Assembly: GCA_035456105.1 (NCBI GenBank)
Contig: DATIDV010000034.1
Span: forward strand, 1 to 64,000
DNA from: Viridibacterium sp035456105
GTDB lineage: Bacteria; Pseudomonadota; Gammaproteobacteria; Burkholderiales; Rhodocyclaceae
Length of the DNA stretch: 64,000 nt
Reading direction: 5' to 3'
Shown here piece after piece: positions 29,253 to 37,512 of the stretch. Both the position numbers and the translations under genes were made by a program. Numbering within the stretch: the stretch's first letter is position 1; each line of letters begins with the position of its first letter. The notes below the pieces were generated by a model. That model searched no databases, was not told the origin of the DNA, and saw only the letters and a program-made list of their open reading frames with translations.

Positions 29253-29645
29253 TCAGGTTGGCCCTGCACCAGACGGCCAGAATGGCGGCATGAAACCATC
29301 GCGTCCGCGCTCGATATACACCCCCACTCTGCGCACGCCACGCAATACGCCAAGCTTGGCAATCGAAATGCGCACCCAGGGCGCCCCAAACTCGTCAAAC
29401 AGGACTTTGACGAGAAACTCTCCCAGGGTTTCAAGCAAATTGAAATGCTGGGTGAGGAGTAACTCACGAATGCGCGTCGTAACCTTCTCATAATCAATTG
29501 TGTCGGCAATATGATCGCGCTCGGCCGCAGCTTCGGGCACACCGAAAGTCAGGTTGATTTCGACCGTTTGCGTCGCCGCTTTCTCGTGCGGATAAATTCC
29601 CACACGCGCTTCAAGCTGAAGTCCTTCGACAAAGATAAAATCCAT
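29253..29645 (-). CDS. folB: Dihydroneopterin aldolase
   Basis: Folate synthesis: converts 7,8-dihydroneopterin to 6-hydroxymethyl-dihydropterin and glycolaldehyde. Recognisable features are FVEGLQLEARVGIYPHEKA at the N-terminus, DTIDYEKVTTRIRELL in the middle, HFNLLETLGEFLVK and the final SIAKLGVLRGVRRVGVYIER. 130 residues, normal length. It is divergent from plsY, as in many proteobacteria, with a 71-base shared promoter region. Confidence 0.92.
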   Translation of the reverse strand: MDFIFVEGLQLEARVGIYPHEKAATQTVEINLTFGVPEAAAERDHIADTIDYEKVTTRIRELLLTQHFNLLETLGEFLVKVLFDEFGAPWVRISIAKLGVLRGVRRVGVYIERGRDGFMPPFWPSGAGPT

Positions 29646-29716
29646 ACTTTGCTACCCCGTGTTTTGCTACCCTGCTCTGCCAGCGCCCACCTGGCCGCCA
29701 ACCACTAAGCCATTCC

Positions 29717-30352
29717 ATGAATACTGCCATCCCCATTCTAGCCCTGCTCGCCGCCTTCCTTATCGGCTCCATTCCCTTCGCCGTCATCGTGTCGAAGCTC
29801 ATGGGGCTCGACGATCCGCGCAGCTACGGCTCGGGCAATCCTGGCGCCACCAATGTCTTGCGCAGCGGCAGCAAGGCAGCTGCGATCCTGACCTTGCTGG
29901 GCGATGCGGCCAAAGGCCTGTTCGCAGTCCTACTCGCGAAAGCGCTCGCCCCGAGTCTTGGCTTTTCCACGCAAGTACTCGCCGGCATCGCCATTGCCGT
30001 ATTTCTCGGTCACGTGTTTTCGGTCTTCCTGCGCTTTCGTGGCGGCAAGGGCGTTGCCACGGCCGCAGGAGTATTGCTAGGCATTGAATGGCGGCTGGGC
30101 GCAGCCGTGCTGGGCGTGTGGATGCTGGTGGCGCTGATCTCGCGCTACTCCTCACTTGCTGCATTGAGCGCCGCAGTCGCCGCTCCCTTGCTGACGCTCT
30201 GGCTGACGCAAAACGAAACCTGGACGGGCGCCGTGGTCATCATGTCGGCCATCCTGATCTGGCGCCACAAGGACAATATCCGCAAGCTACTGGCCGGCCA
30301 GGAAGGTCGGCTGGGCAAGAAGAAACCGGCGGACGATCAGGCGAATGCCTGA
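29717..30352 (+). CDS. plsY: Glycerol-3-phosphate acyltransferase PlsY
   Basis: An integral membrane enzyme transferring acyl from acyl-phosphate to glycerol-3-phosphate. The conserved motifs are visible: GSIPFAVIVSKLMGLDDPRS, YGSGNPGATNVLR and FRGGKGVATAAGVLLG. Five to six hydrophobic segments, 211 residues, normal length. Its 3' end overlaps the convergent tsaD by 16 bases. Confidence 0.95.
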   Translation: MNTAIPILALLAAFLIGSIPFAVIVSKLMGLDDPRSYGSGNPGATNVLRSGSKAAAILTLLGDAAKGLFAVLLAKALAPSLGFSTQVLAGIAIAVFLGHVFSVFLRFRGGKGVATAAGVLLGIEWRLGAAVLGVWMLVALISRYSSLAALSAAVAAPLLTLWLTQNETWTGAVVIMSAILIWRHKDNIRKLLAGQEGRLGKKKPADDQANA

Positions 30353-31371
30353 TCCAGCGGCCAGCGCGGGCGAATGGCAAAGGCACCGTCTGTAGTCGCT
30401 TCCGCTACACCGGCTTCAATGCGCATTGCCGTCGCCAGCGCAATCATCGCGCCATTGTCAGAACAGAACTCCAGCTCGGGGAAGTACACGCGACCTCCGC
30501 GACGCGTCACTGCAGCCACCAACTGCTCGCGCAAGCGTGCATTAGCGCCTACCCCGCCCGCTACTACGAGCCGCTTGAGGCCGGTCTGTTTGAGGGCCGC
30601 CAGGGCCTTGGCGCACAGCACATCGGTCACGGCCTCCTGAAACTCGGCCGCCAGGTCGGCGGATTGCTCTGGCAGATAATCTGGCTGTTGCGTCGCCGTC
30701 AACACAGCCGTCTTCAAACCACTGAAACTGAATTGCAAATCGCCGGATCGGAGCATCGGCCGCGGCAACTTGAATTTGCCAGCCACGCCTTGCGCCGCCA
30801 GCCTGGCCATCGCCGGCCCGCCGGGATAGCCGAGCCCCAGCAACTTGCCGGTCTTGTCGAAGGCCTCGCCTGCCGCGTCATCGACGCTTTCACCGAGCAG
30901 CTTGTATTCGCCCACTCCGGTGACGCTCATAAGCTGTGTATGTCCGCCCGAAACGAGCAGCGCTACAAACGGAAACCTCGGCGGCTCACTGGCGAGCAAT
31001 GGCGACAGCAAATGTCCTTCAAGGTGATGAACCGGAATGGCCGGAATGTTCAAGGAAAGCGCCAGCGCCTCGGCCACGCTGGCACCCACGAGTAGCGCTC
31101 CCGCCAACCCGGGGCCGGTTGTATAGCCAATGGCCTTCAGATCACTCAGCTTGCCGCCTGCCGCCGCCAGCGTTTCGCGAATCAACGGCACGATGCGCCG
31201 CACGTGGTCGCGCGAAGCCAGCTCCGGTACGACGCCGCCATAGGCTGCGTGCATGTCGATCTGGGAGAAAACGCGGTGGGATGCGAGACGATGGGCTGCA
31301 AGGTCGTAAAGACCAATGCCGGTTTCGTCGCAGGAGGTTTCTATACCCAAAACAAGATGTTGCGTGCTCAT
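30337..31371 (-). CDS. tsaD: tRNA N6-adenosine threonylcarbamoyltransferase
   Basis: It forms t6A37 in ANN-decoding tRNAs together with TsaB/TsaE. The start VLGIETSCDETGIGLYD and the metal-binding HHLEGHL match the family, as do VSGGHTQLM and the late GGVGANARLREQL with CSDNGAMIA. 344 residues, normal. It is divergent from rpsU, the usual arrangement in proteobacteria. Confidence 0.95.
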   Translation of the reverse strand: MSTQHLVLGIETSCDETGIGLYDLAAHRLASHRVFSQIDMHAAYGGVVPELASRDHVRRIVPLIRETLAAAGGKLSDLKAIGYTTGPGLAGALLVGASVAEALALSLNIPAIPVHHLEGHLLSPLLASEPPRFPFVALLVSGGHTQLMSVTGVGEYKLLGESVDDAAGEAFDKTGKLLGLGYPGGPAMARLAAQGVAGKFKLPRPMLRSGDLQFSFSGLKTAVLTATQQPDYLPEQSADLAAEFQEAVTDVLCAKALAALKQTGLKRLVVAGGVGANARLREQLVAAVTRRGGRVYFPELEFCSDNGAMIALATAMRIEAGVAEATTDGAFAIRPRWPLDQAFA

Positions 31372-31417
31372 GACACAGAGTCTACAACACTCCGCAGATC
31401 AATCTTTCGCTGTGGAC

Positions 31418-31446
31418 TTGGTAAACCTGAAAGGACGTAGTAACAT
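31418..31446 (+). promoter_or_regulatory. Candidate sigma-70 promoter for rpsU
   Basis: TTGGTA at 31418-31423 and TAACAT at 31441-31446 are separated by 17 bases, upstream of rpsU. Each hexamer matches the consensus at four of six positions. No experimental support can be drawn from the sequence. Confidence 0.4.
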
Positions 31447-31520
31447 CGCCGACTCTTCGGAAAGCCAAGCGCCTCCGGACCCCAATACGCAGTAAAGCAA
31501 CCCAGCAAGGAACCTGACGA

Positions 31521-31733
31521 ATGCCTGGTGTACGTCTCAAAGAAAACGAACCGTTCGAAGTAGCCATCCGCCGCTTCAAGCGCACGATTGAAAAGTCTGG
31601 CGTGCTGACCGACCTGCGCGCACGCGAGTTCTACGAAAAGCCAACTTCCGAGCGCAAGCGCAAGAAGGCTGCCGCCGTGAAGCGCCTGCACAAGCGCCTG
31701 CGCAGCCAGACTCTGCCGCCAAAGCTGTTCTGA
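31521..31733 (+). CDS. rpsU: 30S ribosomal protein S21
   Basis: 70 residues with the full S21 sequence pattern: GVRLKENEPFEVAIRRFKR, a short linker, then a highly basic C-terminal half (SERKRKKAAAVKRLHKRL). It is the first gene of the macromolecular-synthesis operon rpsU-yqeY-dnaG-rpoD. AGGAA lies upstream of the ATG. An attenuator-like hairpin follows, which would let S21 be made in excess over DnaG. Confidence 0.97.
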   Translation: MPGVRLKENEPFEVAIRRFKRTIEKSGVLTDLRAREFYEKPTSERKRKKAAAVKRLHKRLRSQTLPPKLF

Positions 31734-31776
31734 TTGCCTGCGCCGTCCAGGCGCGGCAGCATTAGCTTTATGCAAG

Positions 31777-31812
31777 ACCCGGCGCCCTTTGGGCGGCCGG
31801 GTTTTGTTGTTT
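31777..31812 (+). terminator. Terminator/attenuator between rpsU and yqeY
   Basis: ACCCGGCGCCC pairs with GGGCGGCCGGGT around TTT, followed by TTTTGTTGTTT. Partial termination here is the classical way the rpsU-dnaG-rpoD operon lowers primase expression relative to S21 (established for E. coli, inferred here). Confidence 0.85.
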
Positions 31813-31853
31813 AGAGCTCCTCCGCTTACGTATTGATTACCTGGAAATCCGCC

Positions 31854-32300
31854 ATGTCCCTCAAGGAACGCATCACCGAAGACATGAAGACCGCCATGCG
31901 CGCCAAGGAAACGGTGCGCCTGTCAGCCATCCGCCTGCTGCTCGCCGCGATCAAACAGAAGGAAGTCGACGAACGCGTGGTCGTGGATGACGCAATGACC
32001 GTCGCCATCATCGACAAGCTGCTCAAGCAACGCCGCGATTCGGTCACACAATATGAAGCCGCCAAGCGCGAAGACCTGGCCGCCATCGAGCGCCAGGAAA
32101 TCGAAGTGCTGTCGACCTATATGCCCGCAGGCCTGTCGGAAGCCGAAATCGATGCCGCCGTGCAAGCTGCAATCGCCGAAACCGGCGCAGCCGGTCCTGC
32201 CGACATGGGCAAGATGATGGCCGCATTGAAGCCTAAGCTGGCGGGCCGAGCCGACATGGCACAGGTCTCGGCCAAGATCAAAGCCGCACTGAGCAAATGA
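31854..32300 (+). CDS. GatB/YqeY domain-containing protein
   Basis: 148 residues from the ATG at 31854 (MSLKERITEDMKTAMRAK, the family N-terminus); a TTG at 31833 is in frame but adds seven unlikely residues. The protein has the helical YqeY fold with KEVDERVVVDDAMTVAIIDKL, IEVLSTYMPAGLSEAEIDA and the closing GKMMAALKPKLAGRADM. YqeY resembles the tRNA-binding tail of GatB; its role is not established. It commonly sits between rpsU and dnaG in beta-proteobacteria. Confidence 0.9.
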   Translation: MSLKERITEDMKTAMRAKETVRLSAIRLLLAAIKQKEVDERVVVDDAMTVAIIDKLLKQRRDSVTQYEAAKREDLAAIERQEIEVLSTYMPAGLSEAEIDAAVQAAIAETGAAGPADMGKMMAALKPKLAGRADMAQVSAKIKAALSK

Positions 32301-32367
32301 AGAGCCTGCGTGGGCACACCGTGCCCACCCTACTCCTCACTCCTGACTCTTCACTCCTCACTGAAGA

Positions 32368-34131
32368 ATGATCCCCGAGTCATTCGTCCAGGAAGTGCTG
32401 GCGCGAGTCGACATCGTCGACCTCATCGAGCGCCACGTGCCGCTAAAAAAAGGCGGCGCGAACTACTCTGCCTGCTGCCCGTTCCATAACGAGAAATCGC
32501 CAAGCTTCACAGTCAGCCCGACCAAACAGTTCTATCACTGCTTCGGCTGCGGTGCGCACGGCACGGCGATCGGCTTTCTCATGGAATATGCGGGCGCCTC
32601 GTTCCCGGATGCCATCCGCGAACTTGCCCAGCAAGTCGGCCTGCAGGTACCGGAGGATGAGCGCCCGGACCCGAAGAAGCAGGCGCAGAGCCAATCCCTG
32701 CTCGAAATCACGGCGCGGGCCGCCAAGTTCTATCGCGAACAACTCAAGCAATCGCCGAAAGCCATCGACTACCTGAAGAGCCGCGGCCTGACCGGCGAAA
32801 TCGCTGCACGCTACGGCATCGGCTACGCCCCCGAAGGCTGGCAAGGGCTGCGCAGCGTCTTCGGCGAACAGTACGAGCAGGAAGCGCTGGTAGAAGGCGG
32901 TCTGGTTATCACCAACGACACAGGCCGCCGTTACGATCGCTTTCGTGATCGCGTGATGTTTCCGATTCACGATCAGCGCGGCAACATCATCGGCTTCGGC
33001 GGCCGCGTGCTCGGGCCCGACACGCCGAAATACCTGAATTCACCTGAAACGCCGCTGTTCGAAAAAGGCCGCGAGCTTTACGGCCTGCATCAAGCGCGGC
33101 AGTCTATTCGCGAGAGCAATGTGGTCGTCGTGACCGAGGGCTACATGGACGTTGTCGCCCTCGCCCAGTTCGGTTTCGGCTCGGCCGTCGCCACGCTTGG
33201 TACCGCGACCACGGCCACGCACATCCAGAAACTTTTCCGCCAGGCAGAGCGCGTGGTGTTCTGTTTCGACGGCGACAAGGCCGGGCGCAAGGCCGCGCGC
33301 CGCGCGCTGGAAGCCAGCATTGAGCATCTCGCTGACGACCGCGCAGTGCGCTTCCTGTTTCTACCTGCAGAACACGACCCTGATAGCTACATCCGCGAGG
33401 AAGGCCTCGTCATGTTCCAGCGCGCGCTCAACGAAGCGACGCCACTGACCGACTTCCTGCTGCGCGAATTGCGGGGCGACCTTGATCTGTCCCGCGCCGA
33501 GGGCCGCGCCCGTCTCGTTTTCGAAGCCAAGGAATGGGTGCCGCGCATGTCCGCGCCCATCCTGCGCGCCCAGACCGTGCGATCGCTGGCCGATATGGCC
33601 GAGATGGACGTCGTCGAAGTCGAGCGCGCGCTCGGCATGGAGCCTGGCAATAAAAAAAATCGCCCTCCCCCGCGCCGGCTGGAGCGCCAACGCGTCGTGA
33701 CCTCAACGCGCCAGTTGCTGCGCCTGCTGTGCGCGCGGCCAGAGCTGTGCGTTCAGGTGCCGGAAGACGCCGACCTGCTGATGCCGGACGACACGGAGCG
33801 CGAAGTTCTGCAATTGCTTTGCGAACGCGCACATTCCGGCGCGGTCTTATCACTGACCGCCCTGTTCGAAAGCCAGACTGATGCGGGCCGCCGCAATCTG
33901 ATCGCCGACCTGCTGACGACCTCCGACGAGGAGCATGTGGGCGACGAAGACGCCAGCGATGTGCTGGCCGACACCCTGCGCACCCTGCGTCGCAATGCCG
34001 TGGAACGGGAGATCGAAAACCTGACCCAGCGCGCCGTCGCCGGCAACCTGGGACCCGATGAAAAACGCCACCTGACTGAGCTGCTGCTACAGAAACAGAC
34101 GCTCAAGTCTGGACAGAAACCCCCTGTCTAA
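32368..34131 (+). CDS. dnaG: DNA primase
   Basis: Synthesises RNA primers at the replication fork. The zinc-binding domain has Cys37, His40, Cys58 and Cys61 (CCPFHNEKSPSF and CFGCGAHG). The TOPRIM core contains VVTEGYMDVVAL, FCFDGDKAGRKAARRA and EHDPDSYIREEG, with the acidic metal ligands. The C-terminal DnaB-interacting helical domain is present and of normal length. 587 residues. Third gene of the macromolecular-synthesis operon. Confidence 0.96.
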   Translation: MIPESFVQEVLARVDIVDLIERHVPLKKGGANYSACCPFHNEKSPSFTVSPTKQFYHCFGCGAHGTAIGFLMEYAGASFPDAIRELAQQVGLQVPEDERPDPKKQAQSQSLLEITARAAKFYREQLKQSPKAIDYLKSRGLTGEIAARYGIGYAPEGWQGLRSVFGEQYEQEALVEGGLVITNDTGRRYDRFRDRVMFPIHDQRGNIIGFGGRVLGPDTPKYLNSPETPLFEKGRELYGLHQARQSIRESNVVVVTEGYMDVVALAQFGFGSAVATLGTATTATHIQKLFRQAERVVFCFDGDKAGRKAARRALEASIEHLADDRAVRFLFLPAEHDPDSYIREEGLVMFQRALNEATPLTDFLLRELRGDLDLSRAEGRARLVFEAKEWVPRMSAPILRAQTVRSLADMAEMDVVEVERALGMEPGNKKNRPPPRRLERQRVVTSTRQLLRLLCARPELCVQVPEDADLLMPDDTEREVLQLLCERAHSGAVLSLTALFESQTDAGRRNLIADLLTTSDEEHVGDEDASDVLADTLRTLRRNAVEREIENLTQRAVAGNLGPDEKRHLTELLLQKQTLKSGQKPPV

Positions 34132-34220
34132 CATATACTTATCTGTTTCCCTTCTCACCCTCAATCGTCCTGAGAACCCGATTCCCAGACTTTGACTGAG
34201 CGCACGCCCAGAGGACCCGC

Positions 34221-36188
34221 ATGGCCAAGGAAAAAACCTCCGCCACAGTAGCCACAAAAGCTATTCCCAAAGCAAAAACGTCGAAAGCGAAAGAGAAGAA
34301 AGAACTGCGCATTGCCGCAGACCTCGTTGCTAGTGGCGATGACGCTGAAGTCCGTCGTACCCGCCTCAAGACACTCATTGCGTTGGGCAAGGACCGCGGT
34401 TACCTGACGTACGCTGAAGTCAATGACCATCTCCCCGACGAGATGGTGGATGCCGAGCAGATCGAATCGATCATCTCGACCTTCAATGACATGGGCATCA
34501 AGGTCTTCGACGAAGCGCCGGCTGCCGAAGACCTGCTGCTCACCGATGGCGTTGCCACTGCGGTTGTCGACGAAGAAGTCGAAGCCGAAGCCGAGCAGGC
34601 CCTCTCCACTGTCGATTCCGAATTCGGTCGCACGACCGATCCGGTGCGCATGTACATGCGCGAAATGGGCACGGTCGAGCTGCTGACGCGCGAAGGCGAA
34701 ATCGAAATCGCCAAGCGTATCGAAGATGGCCTCAAGCACATGGTCATGGCGATTTCTGCCTGCCCGACGACGATTGCCGAAATTCTCGCCATGGCCGACA
34801 AGGTCTCGCGTGAAGAGATGCGCATCGACGAAGTCATCGATGGCCTGATCGATCCGAACGCCGTTGAAGAAGCGGCTGCGCCTGAGCCCGAAGAAGTCGA
34901 TGAAGAGGCCGAGGAAGAAGGCGAAGAAGAGGAAGACGACGGCGGCGCTGGTGCCCTCTCGGCATCACTTCTGCAGCTGAAAATCGACGCGCTTGAACGC
35001 TTCGAAGTCATCAAGGGCCTGTATGCCAAGATGATCACGGCTCTCACCAAGAAGGGCACGCAGGACAAGACTTACCAGAAGACCCACGACCAGATCTGCG
35101 CCGAGCTGCTGAACATCCGCTTCACCGCGCGTGTCACGGAAAGCCTCTGCGATTCCGTGCGTCACATGGTTGAAAATGTACGCAAGCACGAGCGCAAGAT
35201 TCTCGAACTGTGTGTTGATCGCTCGAGCATGTCGCGCCCGCACTTCATCAAGAGCTTCCCCGGCAACGAGACCAACCTGGACTGGCTCAAGGGCGAAATC
35301 GCCGCCAGCTCGGGCAACGTCACCACGATGATGCGCATGCAGCCTGCCATTCTCGAAGAGCAACAAAAGCTCATCGACCTGCAGGACCGCATCCAGATCT
35401 CGCTGAAAGAACTCAAGGACATCAACAAGCAGATGTCCACTGGCGAAGCCAAGATGCGCCGCGCCAAGCGCGAAATGACCGAGGCCAATCTGCGTCTCGT
35501 GATCTCGATCGCCAAGAAATATACTAACCGCGGTCTGCAGTTCCTCGACCTGATCCAGGAAGGCAACATCGGCCTGATGAAGGCGGTGGACAAGTTCGAA
35601 TACCGTCGCGGCTACAAATTCTCGACGTACGCCACGTGGTGGATCCGTCAGGCCATCACGCGCTCGATCGCCGACCAGGCACGCACCATCCGCATCCCGG
35701 TTCACATGATCGAAACGATCAACAAGATGAACCGCATCTCGCGTCAGATCCTGCAGGAAACCGGCGCCGAGCCGGATCCCGCAACGCTGGCCATCAAGAT
35801 GGAAATGCCGGAAGACAAGATCCGCAAGATCCTGAAGATCAGCAAAGAGCCAATCTCCATGGAAACGCCGATTGGCGACGACGACGACTCGCACCTTGGC
35901 GACTTCATCGAAGACACCGCAACGCTGTCGCCTGGCGACGCCGCGCTATACTCCTCGCTGAAGGACACCACGAAAGAGATCCTGGACTCGCTCACACCGC
36001 GCGAAGCCAAGGTCCTGCGCATGCGTTTCGGCATCGAAATGAACACCGACCACACGCTGGAAGAAGTCGGCAAACAATTCGACGTCACGCGCGAGCGCAT
36101 CCGTCAGATCGAAGCCAAGGCGCTGCGCAAGCTGCGTCACCCAAGCCGCTCGGAAAAACTCCGCAGTTTCCTCGACGGAGAGGGCTAA
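34221..36188 (+). CDS. rpoD: RNA polymerase sigma factor RpoD (sigma-70)
   Basis: The primary sigma factor, 655 residues. Region 1.1 is at the N-terminus after a lysine-rich start; region 1.2 has DPVRMYMREMGTVELLTREGE. A non-conserved acidic insert (EEVDEEAEEEGEEEEDDGG) follows. Region 2 contains NLRLVISIAKKYTNRGLQFL and YKFSTYATWWIRQAITRSI, and region 4.2 has LEEVGKQFDVTRERIRQIE with KALRKLRHPSRS. Close to normal length for RpoD. The next transcribed element is the tRNA-Ile region. Confidence 0.97.
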   Translation: MAKEKTSATVATKAIPKAKTSKAKEKKELRIAADLVASGDDAEVRRTRLKTLIALGKDRGYLTYAEVNDHLPDEMVDAEQIESIISTFNDMGIKVFDEAPAAEDLLLTDGVATAVVDEEVEAEAEQALSTVDSEFGRTTDPVRMYMREMGTVELLTREGEIEIAKRIEDGLKHMVMAISACPTTIAEILAMADKVSREEMRIDEVIDGLIDPNAVEEAAAPEPEEVDEEAEEEGEEEEDDGGAGALSASLLQLKIDALERFEVIKGLYAKMITALTKKGTQDKTYQKTHDQICAELLNIRFTARVTESLCDSVRHMVENVRKHERKILELCVDRSSMSRPHFIKSFPGNETNLDWLKGEIAASSGNVTTMMRMQPAILEEQQKLIDLQDRIQISLKELKDINKQMSTGEAKMRRAKREMTEANLRLVISIAKKYTNRGLQFLDLIQEGNIGLMKAVDKFEYRRGYKFSTYATWWIRQAITRSIADQARTIRIPVHMIETINKMNRISRQILQETGAEPDPATLAIKMEMPEDKIRKILKISKEPISMETPIGDDDDSHLGDFIEDTATLSPGDAALYSSLKDTTKEILDSLTPREAKVLRMRFGIEMNTDHTLEEVGKQFDVTRERIRQIEAKALRKLRHPSRSEKLRSFLDGEG

Positions 36189-36262
36189 TCGGGTTCAGCA
36201 GCCTGAAGTTTCAAAATGCCTGCGGCATCGTGAGCAAACAACAGCGATGACACAGGCATTAT

Positions 36263-36306
36263 GGGCCTCTAGCTCATGCCTGGTTAGCGCAGCGGACTCA
36301 TAATCC
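36263..36306 (+). pseudogene. Truncated 5'-half relic of tRNA-Ile(CAU), without intron
   Basis: The first 40 bases match the 5' exon of the downstream tRNA (36472 on) with one difference in the D-arm (GCGC instead of GAGC), which breaks a D-stem pair. It continues CTCATAATCC, that is, across the intron position into the first bases of the 3' exon with no intron. It then diverges; the rest of the anticodon stem, the T-arm and the acceptor 3' side are missing. It cannot fold as a tRNA and is a relic or by-product of a duplication. Confidence 0.75.
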
Positions 36307-36360
36307 TCTGAGAACATCTACAGACAAGCGCATAAAGGCCTTGCAGTTCAAGTAGTTACT

Positions 36361-36424
36361 GCCGATTCCGAACTCCGGGATCGGCACCAGAAAACGGGCT
36401 CTGGTCCATTTCTGGTCCCGTTTT
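36361..36424 (+). terminator. Two hairpins, possible rpoD terminator region
   Basis: GCCGATTCCG pairs (one G-U) with CGGGATCGGC at 36361-36385. AAAACGGG (36391-36398) pairs with CCCGTTTT (36417-36424), the latter giving a T-run. They lie between rpoD plus the tRNA relic and the intact tRNA gene, so they may end the rpoD transcript. Confidence 0.5.
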
Positions 36425-36471
36425 GCATCGCCGGACCTCTGCTGCATCGAGTGTGCGACGATTGAAGTTTC

Positions 36472-36754
36472 GGGCCTCTAGCTCATGCCTGGTTAGAGCA
36501 GCGGACTCATAAAATTTGTGCCGTACGTTTGGAAACTGCGTACGGGATGGCGTCAAATTCGGTGAAACCTAAGTGCGGCAACGCATACGGCAACGCCGAG
36601 CCAAGCTTCGATGTGCAAGCATCGTTGAAGGTGTAGAGACTAGACGGCGCCCACCTACAGCGAAAGCCATGGTGAAGGCATAGTCCAGGGAGTGGCGAAA
36701 GCCACACAAACCGGAATCCGTTGGTGCCGAGTTCGACTCTCGGGGGGCCCACCA
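36472..36754 (+). tRNA. tRNA-Ile(CAU), interrupted by a group I intron; CCA encoded
   Basis: The exons are 36472-36510 and 36715-36754. Joined they fold as a normal tRNA: acceptor GGGCCTC with GGGGCCC, D-stem GCTC/GAGC, anticodon stem GCGGA/TCCGT, loop CTCATAA with anticodon CAT, T-arm CCGAG/CTCGG around TTCGACT, discriminator A and encoded CCA (36752-36754). The anticodon alone would allow tRNA-Met. The match in gene, insertion point and intron to the Azoarcus tRNA-Ile(CAU) precursor favours the minor isoleucine tRNA whose C34 becomes lysidine. Transcription probably comes from a promoter after rpoD; an intrinsic terminator follows at 36788. Confidence 0.92.
36511..36714 (+). ncRNA. Group I self-splicing intron (Azoarcus type, 204 nt) in the tRNA anticodon loop
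   Basis: It lies between anticodon base 36 and base 37. The guide GTG (36518-36520) can pair with the exon CAT, giving the U-G wobble at the 5' splice site. The last base is G. The core elements are recognisable: GTCAAATTCGG(T/C)GAAACCTAA, GCAACGCCGAGCCAAGC, GTGTAGAGACTAGACGG and AAGGCATAGTCCAGGG with the pairing AGACTA/TAGTC (P7). These match from memory the well-studied Azoarcus BH72 ribozyme, with differing peripheral stems. It has no room for a homing endonuclease. Splicing would use an external guanosine. Confidence 0.93.
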
Positions 36755-36787
36755 AACATAAGAATCAGAACGTATCAAAGTGACTCA

Positions 36788-36813
36788 AAAGCCCGCCACA
36801 GCGGGCTTTTTTA
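36788..36813 (+). terminator. Terminator after the tRNA-Ile gene
   Basis: AAAGCCCGC pairs with GCGGGCTTT around a four-base loop and runs into TTTTTTATTT. It lies 34 bases after the encoded CCA. Confidence 0.9.
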
Positions 36814-36845
36814 TTTGGTACGTCGTATCACAACATTGCAAGATA

Positions 36846-36917
36846 TGCCCCCAAGGCGCATGACGAACGGGGGCATGTCTGGGGGCAACTTCACGCCCCC
36901 AAGACGTCGATGCCCCC
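36846..36917. repeat. Cluster of TGCCCCC / GGGGGCA heptamers
   Basis: TGCCCCC occurs at 36846-36852 and 36911-36917, GGGGGCA at 36869-36875 and 36881-36887, and GCCCCC at 36895-36900. The first and second form an imperfect stem. Such sequence next to a tRNA resembles the border of an old integrative element, but no integrase is seen. Confidence 0.45.
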
Positions 36918-37437
36918 AACAGGGGAAATCATGCGGACCAACGAGCCACGACAGGCAATGGAGGCAGACGGCGCAGCAGCCAAACGCCCACCCCCCCATT
37001 CACCCCGCGCCAGCGGGATGTTTTGTATGTGTTCGTCGAAGAGATTGCGCACTCGCACAAAATCACTCTCACCGAAGCCCGCGCCAAGGATTGCGGTACA
37101 GCCGATAAAGTCCTCTACCACGTGCTGTATATCGGCAAGAACATCAAGAGCGTGGTCGATCGCTACGGCTTCAGGCTGGGCTGCCGGCGACGGACCAGCT
37201 CCCGCGCACTGCATACCCGCCGCATCTGGATGTATCAGGGAATGCAATGTCTCGACCTCGATACAACCCGGCCAGCGCAACAGCATAAAAACAATTCAAT
37301 AATTCAATCGCTTGTCGCGACAAACCACCATCCCACAAAGCCGCGACCGCAAAGCTGTAACACCATCGATACAGTCAGCGCACAAGCGAGCCATCCTCAC
37401 AACAGGGCGAGCCATTCAATTCAATGACTTGCAGAAG
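36918..37437. other. Stretch without a convincing gene, upstream of the fibre locus
   Basis: About 520 bases. An open frame 37023-37427 could encode 134 residues (including KITLTEARAKDCGTADKVLY), but it has no good start signal and its second half is low-complexity. It may be a decayed gene. Nothing else is supported here. Confidence 0.4.
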
Positions 37438-37452
37438 TGGCACGCCCGATGC
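37438..37452 (+). promoter_or_regulatory. Strong sigma-54 (-24/-12) promoter match before the Gly-rich genes
   Basis: TGGCACGCCCGATGC fits the consensus TGGCACG-N4-TTGC with a single mismatch and exact GG-to-GC spacing. It lies 61 bases upstream of the ATG at 37513. A sigma-54-dependent activator is encoded in the same locus (44305-45639), which makes this match far more credible. Confidence 0.7.
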
Positions 37453-37512
37453 GTTAGGGGACGGACCAAGCATGGCGTGGTGCCAGGCTTTGGCTTTCTG
37501 CGGAGAACTGCG

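Noticed and set aside
34965..35894. 309-codon minus-strand frame inside rpoD
   Set aside because: Shadow of rpoD, no recognisable domain.
36507..36778. Two minus-strand open frames of 69-82 codons over the tRNA region
   Set aside because: They are antisense to the tRNA exons and the group I intron; the proteins have no family resemblance and such frames commonly arise opposite tRNA genes.
37023..37427. 134-codon frame between the tRNA and the fibre locus
   Set aside because: No ribosome site, low-complexity second half; at most a decayed gene.
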